Below are positions 7,396 to 14,104 of a DNA stretch of 14,104 bases, piece after piece; position 1 is the stretch's first letter; each line of letters starts with the position of its first letter. Under the pieces are notes generated by a model, which was not told where the DNA came from, made no database searches, and worked only from the letters and a program-made list of their open reading frames with translations. The stretch is taken from positions 1 through 14,104 of the forward strand of contig QMLJ01000003.1 of NCBI GenBank assembly GCA_003643935.1, written 5' to 3'. The position numbers and the translations under genes were made by a program. The DNA is from Deltaproteobacteria bacterium. GTDB taxonomy: Bacteria; Desulfobacterota; Desulfomonilia; UBA1062.

Positions 7396-10300
7396 GTGCG
7401 ACTTAAGAGGCTGGAGATAAGTGGGTTCAAATCCATTGCGAGAAAGACCGTGCTTTCCTTTCCCGGGGCCATTACATGTATTGCAGGCCCCAATGGATGC
7501 GGAAAAAGCAATATCGTGGATGCAATAAGGTGGGCACTGGGAGAGCAGTCTCCAAGGGCCTTGAGGGCATCCTCCATGGAGGATGTTATCTTTTCTGGAA
7601 CACAGGCTGTTCCACCTTCTGGAATGGCCAAAGTAAGCCTCGAATTCACAAGGGATGGAGATTATTTTCCAAAGAGCCTCGAGGGTTTTGACGAGATCTC
7701 CATATCGAGGTCTCTTTACAGAACTGGGGAGAGTGTGTACGCGCTTAATCGTGTTAAGTGCAGGCTCAAGGACATAACGGATATATTCCTGGACACTGGC
7801 CTGGACAGGCGTGGTTATGCCATTATTGAACAGGGTAAGATAAAGGACATTATAAACTCAGACCCAGAGGAGATTCGTTACCTTGTTGAAGAAGTGGCCG
7901 AGGTGGGGAGGTTGAGGTACAAGAAGGCCGAAGCCTCTAGAAGGCTTAAAGCTACCCAGGCAAATCTACTGAGGATACAAGACCTGCTCTCAGAGGTTTC
8001 CAGGCAGAGGGACGATCTTAGGGCGCAGGCGAACAAGGCTAAGAGATACCAAAAGTTGAGGGATAGCCTGAACACGATGACCAGGGACCTGTGGGCATAC
8101 GAGCTTAAAGAGATAGTCCTTTCAAGAGAGCATGCCGGGCATATGTTATCCGAGATAAGGGATAGCTTGGAGCAGAAGACAGCAGGGATGGATTCTCGCC
8201 AGGCCCTTCTCCATGACTTGAAGAAAGAGGTCTACAAAAGGGAAAGGGACTTAGAGGAACTTGAGGCCAAGATTTTACAGGCAAGTGCCGAGCTGGATAC
8301 TCTCAGGTCGGACATCATTATCACAGAATCCAGGCGGGACGAGATAAATGCCGAGATGAAACGTCTTGCTGATGGTATAAAGGCATCCATTAAAAGGGGC
8401 GTGGTGCTCGGGGAAGAGGCAGCCAGGCTTAAGAGAGATGTATCCGTTGCAGCCAGAGAGGTCTCGCGCATGGAGGATGCCTTCATTTCCAGGCACGCTG
8501 GTATACAGAAGCTGAAAAGTGAATACAATGAGATTCTCGAAGAGTATGAGGGCAAGAGATCAAGGCTTTTTGATATCTCCGGCAAACAGAAGGTAGTTGA
8601 ACAGGATGTGATCTCAACGAGAAATCGTATGAAAGAGGCCGTTAAGGTTCTTGGACAAAAACAATCTGAACTGGAGGAATTGAAGAGGTCTCAAGGCAAA
8701 TTAATGTCTTATGTGGTATCTCTAGAGGATAGGAAGAAGGGGCTGGACCAAATCCTTGAAAAGCTAGAGACCATGCTTGTTGAACTAGAGAGAAGGCGGC
8801 TCCGTCAGGCCAGCGAGCTTGATACCCTGAACAGCAAGCTTAAAGACAAAGACAAGCTTTACTCTGAACTTGGTGTAAGGATATCCATGCTGAATAGGCT
8901 GATAACAGAGGCTCTGGGGGAGGGTGCAGATGATAATGTTCAAGAAGGTAAGACAACCAGGAGGGTAGCAGATTCCATACGGGTAAGGTCTGGGTACGAA
9001 GATGCGGTCGGAAAGTCAATCGGTAATGGTCTCGAGTACGTGGTCGTGGATGACTATGACCAGGTAAGGGAGTCAATAAGAAAAGGAAAGAAAGAAGCGG
9101 GGTTTGTACCCTTAAGACCCCACTTATCAAACGGGGATACGGCTAAAGTTGCACAGGCTCCTGGGGTTATAGGGCCATTGAGCTCGTACATGGACACTAA
9201 AGATGGCCTTGATGATGTAGTGGAGGCCCTTGCCAGAGGCATGGTCGTTGTAAAGGGAATAGAAGATGCCATGGATCTGTGGGAGAAAGGATACAGGTCG
9301 ACTGCGATGGTTGCGCTGGATGGCAAGGTTATGGAACCAAGTGGAATCATAAGATGTAACTTGGAAGGTCAGAGGTACGCTTCAGGGTTAAGGGCTAAGT
9401 CAGAGAAAGAGGCACTCTCAAAGCAAAGGGCCTTGATCCACACGGAGATAACGGACCTTGATGAGAAGATTGGCAAGAAAAAGGCGGACTTGGATCTCCT
9501 TGTACGAGAGATTGAGGACGTAAAAAAGAAAAAACAGGATACAATGCTTGAATTGGAGCGTGTGGCGAAAGAAATTGAAAACGCACGCTTAAGGCTTGAA
9601 TCACTCGCCAGAGACGCAGGTAAGGTGGACGCTGATATCAAGGGCTGGAGTGAGATGGTAAAAAGGCTTGAGTCAGAACTGGAACAGAAAGAATCTAAAA
9701 GGCAGGGGCTAGAGATAGAGCTGGAAGGCATAAGGGCGGAGCTTGCCTTACTTGCCGCTAAAAAAGATGGGATCTATACTAAAGTGACGAGCGAGGAACA
9801 GGTGCTGGAGGAGGAGTCTGCCAGAACAAGGGATACGAAGATATCATTGGCCAGAAAGGAAGAAAGGCTTAATGCTATAAACGAGGAGATTTCGCTCATC
9901 TCCGGTAGACTGGATGAAATGAAGCATATGATAAGAGACCTTGCTGTTCATCTTAAGGCTACAAAACAGAGGTTATGGGCACTTTCAGGGCAGAAAGAAG
10001 AGATAGAAAAAAGGATTGCAAGTATTGAGTCAAAAACTGATAATCTCAAGTCCGACCGCAGGGACATACAGGACAGGATAGTAGTGCTCGAGGACGAGAT
10101 AGGTAAGCTTGCAAAGGAAATAGAGAGTTTTAAAGAACAGGAAAACGAGCATCTCTTGGAATACAAAGAAAAGGAAATAGCATATAATATGCTGCTCCAG
10201 AGAATTGAATCCAGATTTGGGAAGGATAGGCCAGAGACGCCGGAAGGGTTTGACCCTGAATCAACAAGGCGGAAAATTGCCAGGATACAGAGAAAGATCG

Positions 10301-10908
10301 AGACCATGGGTCAGATAAACTTTGTAGCCCTTGAGGCCTTTGAAGAGGCCCAATCCAGATGGGAAAGACTACACCTGCAATATCAGGACCTCACTCAGGC
10401 CATGGAAAGATTGCAACAGGTCATAAATAGTCTTGAAAGACAGGGTAACAAGAGATTCTTGGCCACCTTTGAGAAGGTAAGGGCAAATTTTAGGGATATA
10501 TTCGGGCTACTTTTCAACGGGGGAAAGGCAGACCTCACGCTTACTCAAGCTGGTGAAGCCGGTCCAGGCATAGAGATAAAGGCAAGTCCACCGTTTAAGC
10601 GCATAAAGAATATGTCACTTCTTTCTGACGGTGAGAAGGTGCTGTGTGCAATATCATTCGTGTTTTCCCTGTTCAAGGTTAAACCTTCCCCTTTTTGCAT
10701 ACTGGACGAGGTAGATGCATCTCTGGACGAGGCAAACACTTTAAGGTTCAACCGTCTTATAAAGGCTTACTCCAATGATACGCAATTTATCATTATTACA
10801 CATAATAAGCAGACCATGGAGGTGGCTGATGTCATATATGGGCTGACCTTTGATAGCCCTGGCATCTCAAAGGTCGTGGCAATGGATCTTAAGGAAATGA
10901 ATGAATAA
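7396..10908 (+). CDS. smc: Chromosome segregation ATPase SMC (divergent motifs)
   Basis: Structural-maintenance-of-chromosomes ATPase, the core of bacterial condensin with ScpA/ScpB, folding and segregating the nucleoid. 1170 residues, normal length. Order: N-terminal head with Walker A GPNGCGKSN (31-39), Arg57 and Q-loop IIEQGK (143-148); long coiled coil to about 505; hinge about 508-665; returning coiled coil; C-terminal head with signature LSDGEK (1076-1081), Walker B CILDE (1101-1105), D-loop and the THNKQTME stretch. Catalytic Lys and Glu1105 are kept. Odd points: the signature LSGGE reads LSDGE, Gly after Arg57 is Ala, the usual EEAAGI reads EEVAEV (165-170), DAPLDDAN reads DASLDEAN, and the hinge Gly-Gly is absent (GIIRCN, 650-655). 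GTG 7396 is the only usable start after the stop at 7384-7386, and it gives the canonical MRLKRLEISGFKS beginning. scpA and scpB are not in the window. Confidence 0.96.
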   Translation: MRLKRLEISGFKSIARKTVLSFPGAITCIAGPNGCGKSNIVDAIRWALGEQSPRALRASSMEDVIFSGTQAVPPSGMAKVSLEFTRDGDYFPKSLEGFDEISISRSLYRTGESVYALNRVKCRLKDITDIFLDTGLDRRGYAIIEQGKIKDIINSDPEEIRYLVEEVAEVGRLRYKKAEASRRLKATQANLLRIQDLLSEVSRQRDDLRAQANKAKRYQKLRDSLNTMTRDLWAYELKEIVLSREHAGHMLSEIRDSLEQKTAGMDSRQALLHDLKKEVYKRERDLEELEAKILQASAELDTLRSDIIITESRRDEINAEMKRLADGIKASIKRGVVLGEEAARLKRDVSVAAREVSRMEDAFISRHAGIQKLKSEYNEILEEYEGKRSRLFDISGKQKVVEQDVISTRNRMKEAVKVLGQKQSELEELKRSQGKLMSYVVSLEDRKKGLDQILEKLETMLVELERRRLRQASELDTLNSKLKDKDKLYSELGVRISMLNRLITEALGEGADDNVQEGKTTRRVADSIRVRSGYEDAVGKSIGNGLEYVVVDDYDQVRESIRKGKKEAGFVPLRPHLSNGDTAKVAQAPGVIGPLSSYMDTKDGLDDVVEALARGMVVVKGIEDAMDLWEKGYRSTAMVALDGKVMEPSGIIRCNLEGQRYASGLRAKSEKEALSKQRALIHTEITDLDEKIGKKKADLDLLVREIEDVKKKKQDTMLELERVAKEIENARLRLESLARDAGKVDADIKGWSEMVKRLESELEQKESKRQGLEIELEGIRAELALLAAKKDGIYTKVTSEEQVLEEESARTRDTKISLARKEERLNAINEEISLISGRLDEMKHMIRDLAVHLKATKQRLWALSGQKEEIEKRIASIESKTDNLKSDRRDIQDRIVVLEDEIGKLAKEIESFKEQENEHLLEYKEKEIAYNMLLQRIESRFGKDRPETPEGFDPESTRRKIARIQRKIETMGQINFVALEAFEEAQSRWERLHLQYQDLTQAMERLQQVINSLERQGNKRFLATFEKVRANFRDIFGLLFNGGKADLTLTQAGEAGPGIEIKASPPFKRIKNMSLLSDGEKVLCAISFVFSLFKVKPSPFCILDEVDASLDEANTLRFNRLIKAYSNDTQFIIITHNKQTMEVADVIYGLTFDSPGISKVVAMDLKEMNE

Positions 10909-10923
10909 TAATTCCTCGATTAT

Positions 10924-10956
10924 GGAAAAATATTTCCCTTTATTTTTGTATTTTTT
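10924..10956 (+). terminator. Weak terminator-like hairpin with T-rich tail after smc
   Basis: GGAAA (10924-10928), loop AATA, TTTCC (10933-10937) form a 5-bp stem, followed by CTTTATTTTTGTATTTTTT. The stem is short and A/T-rich, so termination would be partial at best. Confidence 0.25.
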
Positions 10957-10973
10957 AATTTATTCTGTATATT
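10946..10973 (+). promoter_or_regulatory. Candidate promoter for the MinD-like gene
   Basis: TTGTAT at 10946-10951 and TATATT at 10968-10973, 16-bp spacer, in the A/T-rich 126-bp gap after smc, about 60 bp before the next start codon. The -10 box is good and the -35 is moderate. Confidence 0.3.
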
Positions 10974-11034
10974 CAATAGGTTTGGATGTGCATGCATATT
11001 GCTATAGATCAAGTGGATACAGGAAGGTGGGTAT

Positions 11035-12015
11035 ATGTCGCGCGTAATAGCAGTAACATCAGGAAAGGGTGGAGTTGGTAAGAGCAACTTTGTCCTTAAT
11101 GTAGGTATAGCCCTTGGCATGATGGACAATAGGGTCCAGCTCTTGGATGCGGACCTCGGGCTTGCAAACCTGGATGTACTGATGGGTCTGAGGCCTTTGC
11201 GTACACTTGAAGACGTTGTACTTGGAAAGTGTAACATTGAGGATATAATACTCAAGACTGATTACGGGGTTGAGCTGTTACCTGGAAGTTCAGGCGTCGA
11301 GGATATGGCTGATCTACCGAGGGAAAAGATCGCAGGGCTCATAAAGCAGATAAGCAAGGTGTCAGAAGATGCCGATTTTATCCTTGTTGATACCGCATCT
11401 GGAATTTCTTCAACAGTACTTTCCTTTTTACTTGCTGTGCCAGAGGTTGTCGTTGGCGTGGCACCGGAGCCTACATCATTGACCGATGCATATGCAATGA
11501 TAAAGGTACTGACCAAGAATGGCTTCAAGGGTAGGGTGTCTGTTTTTCCATCCATGGTAAAGAATAGTACCAAGGCTAGGAATCTCTACAGGAAGATCTC
11601 GTCTGCAGCGCAGAGATTCCTCGATGTGAAGGTGGATTACGCAGGGTACGTATGCATGGATGATAAGCTCCCGCAGGCCGTAGCCGACCAAGTTCCAGTG
11701 ATCGTTAGGTTTCCTACCTCTGAGATAGCAAGGTGCTACATGATGATAGCATCTACTTTGCTTGGGCAGGAGGCGGGTTACCCCGACATGGATAGGTTCT
11801 GGTCAAGGCTCATACAAATGATAATCAAAAGGCCCAAGAAAAAGGTACACCGAGGTGTCTCCATTGGTGCTGAAGACCGAGCAAAGTCCCTTGAAGCAGC
11901 ACTTAGGGATATGCTTGATGAGCAAAGGAAGACCCGTATTTTACTAGAGCGCCTTGTAACAAGGATGGAACAAACTAGCGAAGAACTCATGTCCAAGAAA
12001 GGCCCTGTTGTGTGA
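11035..12015 (+). CDS. MinD/FlhG-like P-loop ATPase
   Basis: Deviant-Walker ATPase of the ParA/MinD group, which position cell structures by ATP-driven dimerisation at the membrane or nucleoid. 326 residues. It has GKGGVGKS at 10-17 with the signature Lys11, LLDADLGLANLDVL (36-49) and switch II VDTASGIS (118-125). The phrases SGKGGVGKSN, DADLGLANLDVLMGL and LLPGSSGVEDMA are closest to FlhG (MotR/YlxH). However, it lacks the N-terminal DQAxxLR motif by which FlhG activates FlhF, and no flagellar gene is nearby. FWSRLIQMIIKRPKKK (255-270) could be an amphipathic membrane-targeting helix, followed by a helical tail to 320. AGGAAGG at 11021-11027 supports the ATG. It lies downstream of smc and overlaps the next gene by 4 bp. 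Its cargo is unknown. Confidence 0.9.
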   Translation: MSRVIAVTSGKGGVGKSNFVLNVGIALGMMDNRVQLLDADLGLANLDVLMGLRPLRTLEDVVLGKCNIEDIILKTDYGVELLPGSSGVEDMADLPREKIAGLIKQISKVSEDADFILVDTASGISSTVLSFLLAVPEVVVGVAPEPTSLTDAYAMIKVLTKNGFKGRVSVFPSMVKNSTKARNLYRKISSAAQRFLDVKVDYAGYVCMDDKLPQAVADQVPVIVRFPTSEIARCYMMIASTLLGQEAGYPDMDRFWSRLIQMIIKRPKKKVHRGVSIGAEDRAKSLEAALRDMLDEQRKTRILLERLVTRMEQTSEELMSKKGPVV

Positions 12016-12503
12016 TTGCAACTTTGCACACCCCTTGTGGCAGGCTTTTTCTATACGGGGATGCCAGTAAAGTAGTAAGAATATCCTGGTCACATCTTGC
12101 AGGTAGGAATCACGCAGGTTGTCTCGATTGGGCCGTAAAAGACCTTTACAATTATTTCCAAGGAAAGACACGCATTTTCACGGGTGGCCTTGATTTCTGG
12201 GAAGGGAGTGTTGCATGGATCAGGTCAGGCGATACACGTCCCCCTAGGAACAGGTTGCAGGAAGTGCTCTACCTCATGAGCATGATACCTTACGGGACCA
12301 CGGTAACCTACGGTGACCTTGCACGCTCCATTGGTGGCACACGTTATTCAAGGTTTGTTGGCCAGGTGTGCAGGCTTAATCCACTGCCCGTGATTATACC
12401 TTGTCACAGGGTCGTTGCCAGGGATTCCATAGGCGGATATTCTTACGGGATCAAGAAGAAGAGATGCCTTTTGGAGCTTGAAGGATACAGGAAATATGTA
12501 TGA
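12012..12503 (+). CDS. ogt: Methylated-DNA--protein-cysteine S-methyltransferase
   Basis: DNA-repair suicide enzyme that takes methyl or other alkyl groups from O6-alkylguanine onto its own cysteine. 163 residues, normal for the single-function Ogt type. The active site PCHRV is at 130-134 with acceptor Cys131, and the usual surroundings are present: PYGTTVTYGDLA (93-104, with the conserved Tyr100), SRFVG (113-117, arginine finger Arg114), NPLPVIIPCHRV and GGYSYGIKKK (141-150). The N-terminal domain is short and weakly conserved, as in the family. GTG 12012 overlaps the TGA of the MinD-like gene (GTGA), which implies translational coupling and decides the start. No Ada-type regulatory domain or AlkA gene is near. 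Confidence 0.93.
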   Translation: MIATLHTPCGRLFLYGDASKVVRISWSHLAGRNHAGCLDWAVKDLYNYFQGKTRIFTGGLDFWEGSVAWIRSGDTRPPRNRLQEVLYLMSMIPYGTTVTYGDLARSIGGTRYSRFVGQVCRLNPLPVIIPCHRVVARDSIGGYSYGIKKKRCLLELEGYRKYV

Positions 12504-12515
12504 AGAGATATATAT

Positions 12516-12544
12516 TTGACAAGACATACTTAATGTGTTTTTAT
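12516..12544 (+). promoter_or_regulatory. Candidate sigma70 promoter for the DUF364-moaA unit
   Basis: Perfect TTGACA at 12516-12521 and TTTTAT at 12539-12544 with the ideal 17-bp spacer, just after the methyltransferase stop. Transcription would begin near 12551, giving a leader of about 80 nt. It is the best promoter match seen in the window. Confidence 0.5.
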
Positions 12545-12556
12545 TTTAGTGTTGAG

Positions 12557-12611
12557 GGGCCTTTCCTTGAGAACTTCACAAAGTTCAATGTTTTTGTGCG
12601 GCTGATGGCCC
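12557..12611 (+). promoter_or_regulatory. Potentially structured 5' leader of the DUF364-moaA unit
   Basis: GAACTT (12571-12576), loop CACA, AAGTTC (12581-12586) make a perfect 6-bp hairpin. It is enclosed by a possible long-range stem GGGCC (12557-12561) with GGCCC (12607-12611). A TTTTT run at 12591-12595 follows the inner hairpin closely, so an attenuator is conceivable. I cannot match it to the Moco riboswitch or another known class. Confidence 0.35.
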
Positions 12612-12627
12612 AAGACATGGACAGGTG

Positions 12628-12640
12628 CTGAGATGCTCAG
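12628..12640 (+). promoter_or_regulatory. Hairpin with the start codon in its loop
   Basis: CTGAG (12628-12632) and CTCAG (12636-12640) are perfectly complementary, and the 3-nt loop between them is the ATG of the DUF364 gene. The only Shine-Dalgarno candidate is AGG at 12623-12625, just outside the stem. It may limit or time initiation; chance is also possible. Confidence 0.3.
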
Positions 12641-13376
12641 GCAAATTATAGAGGTGGTAGGCGAGAGTGATCTGCATAGGATAGTTACAAAGGTTGTCAT
12701 TGGCGTTGCGTTTATTGCAGTCGAAGTTGATGACAGTCAGGTTGGGCTATGTGCAAGCATAACAGAGAGTGGCCAGGAAGAGTGTAAGGCCTTCGAGATG
12801 GCAGGCAGGCTTGCAGGATCTACTGTAGAGGAGATATTGGGCCTTGCCTCAGAATACGGTTACATCTCAAGGTCTATTGCTCTGGCCACTGTAAATGCTA
12901 TAAACGACGCCTGTCTGGGAAGCGTGGACGGTGATGTCATGGACCTTCTGGAGTTTGATGGTAATCGAGTAGCAATAATAGGCATGATTGAACCTGTTGT
13001 GGAGATGCTTGAGCGTAGGGGATGCGAGATAAGCGTCTTTGACACCAGGAATGTGTCCCATCCCCTTATAAGGCCTGTAGAGGACATGGAGAGGTACGTC
13101 TCAGATGCCACGATGATTATAATCACGGCCACAACTATTATCAACGAGACTCTAACAGAAATTCTACGCCTGTCTAAGAACGCTAAAGAGGTAATACTGA
13201 TGGGCCCTACAACACCAATGATGGCCCAGATTTTCGCGGGAACGGGTGTTACGTGGCTTGCAGGCTCAAAGGTTCTTGACGGGGCCAGTGTGATGCGGAT
13301 CGTGATGGAAGGTGGAGGCACGAGGTCATTGTTTAGATCAGGGGCAATAAAGAAAGTAGTACAAAAGGTGGCATAG
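12633..13376 (+). CDS. DUF4213/DUF364 protein (putative heavy-metal chelation family)
   Basis: Uncharacterised two-domain protein of 247 residues. Residues about 1-95 correspond to the DUF4213 domain (enolase-N-terminal-like). Residues about 110-240 correspond to DUF364, with VAIIGMIEPVVEML (113-126), IIITATTIINETLTEIL (162-178) and ILMGPTTPMMAQIF (188-201) as the recognisable stretches. Pfam describes DUF364 as putative heavy-metal chelation, with context suggesting a role in anaerobic cobalamin synthesis; no activity is proven that I know of. Here its TAG is directly followed by the ATG of moaA, so the two are surely co-transcribed, which points to molybdenum or tungsten handling instead. 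Cys40, Cys51, Cys57-free helices and Cys94/Cys131 do not form an obvious metal motif. ATG 12633 is the only start after the stop at 12603-12605. Confidence 0.85.
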   Translation: MLRQIIEVVGESDLHRIVTKVVIGVAFIAVEVDDSQVGLCASITESGQEECKAFEMAGRLAGSTVEEILGLASEYGYISRSIALATVNAINDACLGSVDGDVMDLLEFDGNRVAIIGMIEPVVEMLERRGCEISVFDTRNVSHPLIRPVEDMERYVSDATMIIITATTIINETLTEILRLSKNAKEVILMGPTTPMMAQIFAGTGVTWLAGSKVLDGASVMRIVMEGGGTRSLFRSGAIKKVVQKVA

Positions 13377-14104
13377 ATGGTAGGCTTTTATGATTCTTAC
13401 GGCAGGAGGATCAGGTATATAAGGTTATCTGTCACTGACAGGTGTAACTTCAGGTGCCGATACTGCATGCCAATGAACGGTATAAAATGGATTCCCCATG
13501 AATCTATCATGCGATACGAAGAACTTATCAGGATGATTCGTATATGTGCGTCTCGTGGGATCGATAAAGTAAGGGTTACAGGTGGAGAACCCCTTGTCAG
13601 GAAAGATATTGTTAAGTTCTTGGAAAACCTCAATACCGTAGATGGGATAAATGATGTGTCTTTGACGACAAATGGTTTTTTCCTTGAGCACATGGCCTCT
13701 GAGATAAAAGGTGCGGGTATCTCGAGGATAAACATCAGTCTTGATACGCTTGATAAAGATAAGTTTGCGTATATTACTGGCGTTGATGGCTTTGAGAGGG
13801 TGGTCAAGGGTATCACAAGTGCGCTGGAGCAGGGCTTTGACCCGGTAAAGATTAACGTGGTGGCCATGAGGGGATTCAATGACGATGAGTTTATAGACTT
13901 TGCCGGTTTGACCCTACATCTTGGAATACAAGTACGTTTCATAGAATTAATGCCCATTGGTCCTGGTTTTGATATTGGTAAGAAAGCTGTCATTACAAAA
14001 GATGAGATTCAATCATTGATAGAGAAGACATATGGTAATCTTGAACCTTTGCCTTCTAGCATAGGACCGGCCAGCGTTTTCAAGATAGAAGGGGCCAGAG
14101 GTAG
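13377..14104 (+). CDS. moaA: GTP 3',8-cyclase MoaA (partial, runs off the window)
   Basis: Radical-SAM enzyme for the first step of molybdenum cofactor synthesis, converting GTP to 3',8-cyclo-7,8-dihydro-GTP. About 242 residues are inside the window; families members are about 320-340, so the C-terminus with the second 4Fe-4S cluster lies beyond position 14104. Seen here: SVTDRCNFRCRYCMP with C23-x3-C27-x2-C30 for the SAM cluster, TGGEPLVRKD (68-77), SLTTNG (95-100), RINISLDTL (117-125) and FIELMPIG, the last typical of MoaA rather than other radical-SAM enzymes. The start codon abuts the TAG of the DUF364 gene without a gap; there is no independent promoter, and an AAAAGG at 13364-13369 inside the previous gene could serve as ribosome binding site. 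Confidence 0.95.
   Translation, partial: MVGFYDSYGRRIRYIRLSVTDRCNFRCRYCMPMNGIKWIPHESIMRYEELIRMIRICASRGIDKVRVTGGEPLVRKDIVKFLENLNTVDGINDVSLTTNGFFLEHMASEIKGAGISRINISLDTLDKDKFAYITGVDGFERVVKGITSALEQGFDPVKINVVAMRGFNDDEFIDFAGLTLHLGIQVRFIELMPIGPGFDIGKKAVITKDEIQSLIEKTYGNLEPLPSSIGPASVFKIEGARG

Noticed and set aside
11035..12015. Firm FlhG (flagellar number regulator) assignment
   Set aside because: Sequence phrases are FlhG-like, but the DQAxxLR motif is absent and no flagellar genes are seen, so only a MinD/FlhG-like call is kept.
12551..12632. Moco riboswitch upstream of the moaA unit
   Set aside because: Context fits, but I cannot match the conserved core of that class by eye; reported only as a leader with potential structure.
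12860..13321. 153-codon open frame on the minus strand
   Set aside because: Opposite the DUF364 gene; repetitive Ile/Ser/Thr-rich product typical of an antisense shadow.
13397..13993. 198-codon open frame on the minus strand
   Set aside because: It lies wholly opposite moaA, whose radical-SAM motifs are intact; the antisense protein has no recognisable motif.
1..14104. CRISPR array, IS element, phage or toxin-antitoxin genes
   Set aside because: No regularly spaced repeats, transposase, integrase or paired small genes were found; the only repeats are the short ones listed.

Overview
The window is bacterial chromosomal DNA with 12 genes I can support: 11 complete and one cut by the right edge. 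A TolC-type outer membrane protein implies a Gram-negative envelope. Two radical-SAM enzymes, one of them an anaerobic sulfatase-maturating enzyme, imply an anaerobe. Arginine is mostly AGG/AGA and isoleucine often ATA, a bias common in thermophiles. Together with the AcuB-like CBS-ACT protein and an SMC with the Walker A form GPNGCGKSN, this suggests a Desulfobacterota-like (former deltaproteobacterial), possibly thermophilic organism. That placement is inference. I see no IS element, phage gene, CRISPR array, tRNA or rRNA, and composition looks even throughout.

Left part (1-5800): a D-2-hydroxyacid dehydrogenase, an orphan TolC-family protein, then a sulfatase locus. The locus has an anaerobic sulfatase-maturating enzyme (anSME, + strand) facing a two-gene minus-strand unit: a Cys-type sulfatase with a twin-arginine signal, overlapping by 4 bp an unrecognised multi-pass membrane protein. 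The biochemical logic is clear: anSME oxidises the CSPSR cysteine of the sulfatase to formylglycine in the cytoplasm, then the folded enzyme is exported by Tat. The role of the membrane protein is open.

Middle (5800-7400): an AcuB-like CBS-CBS-ACT regulator (+) ends in an 11-bp convergent overlap with a yggT-yggU pair (-). The yggT/smc divergent gap holds a dyad and a hairpin.

Right part (7400-14104): a full-length but motif-divergent SMC ATPase, a MinD/FlhG-like ATPase, and an O6-alkylguanine-DNA methyltransferase that starts inside the stop of the MinD gene. A new transcription unit then begins with a good sigma70-type promoter and a leader with potential secondary structure. It carries a DUF4213/DUF364 protein abutting moaA (stop and start codons adjacent), which links this uncharacterised family to molybdenum cofactor synthesis.

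The points most worth following are the sulfatase/anSME/membrane-protein locus, the SMC with several near-invariant glycines replaced, and the DUF364-moaA unit with its leader. Regulatory sites are pattern matches by eye and carry low confidence.
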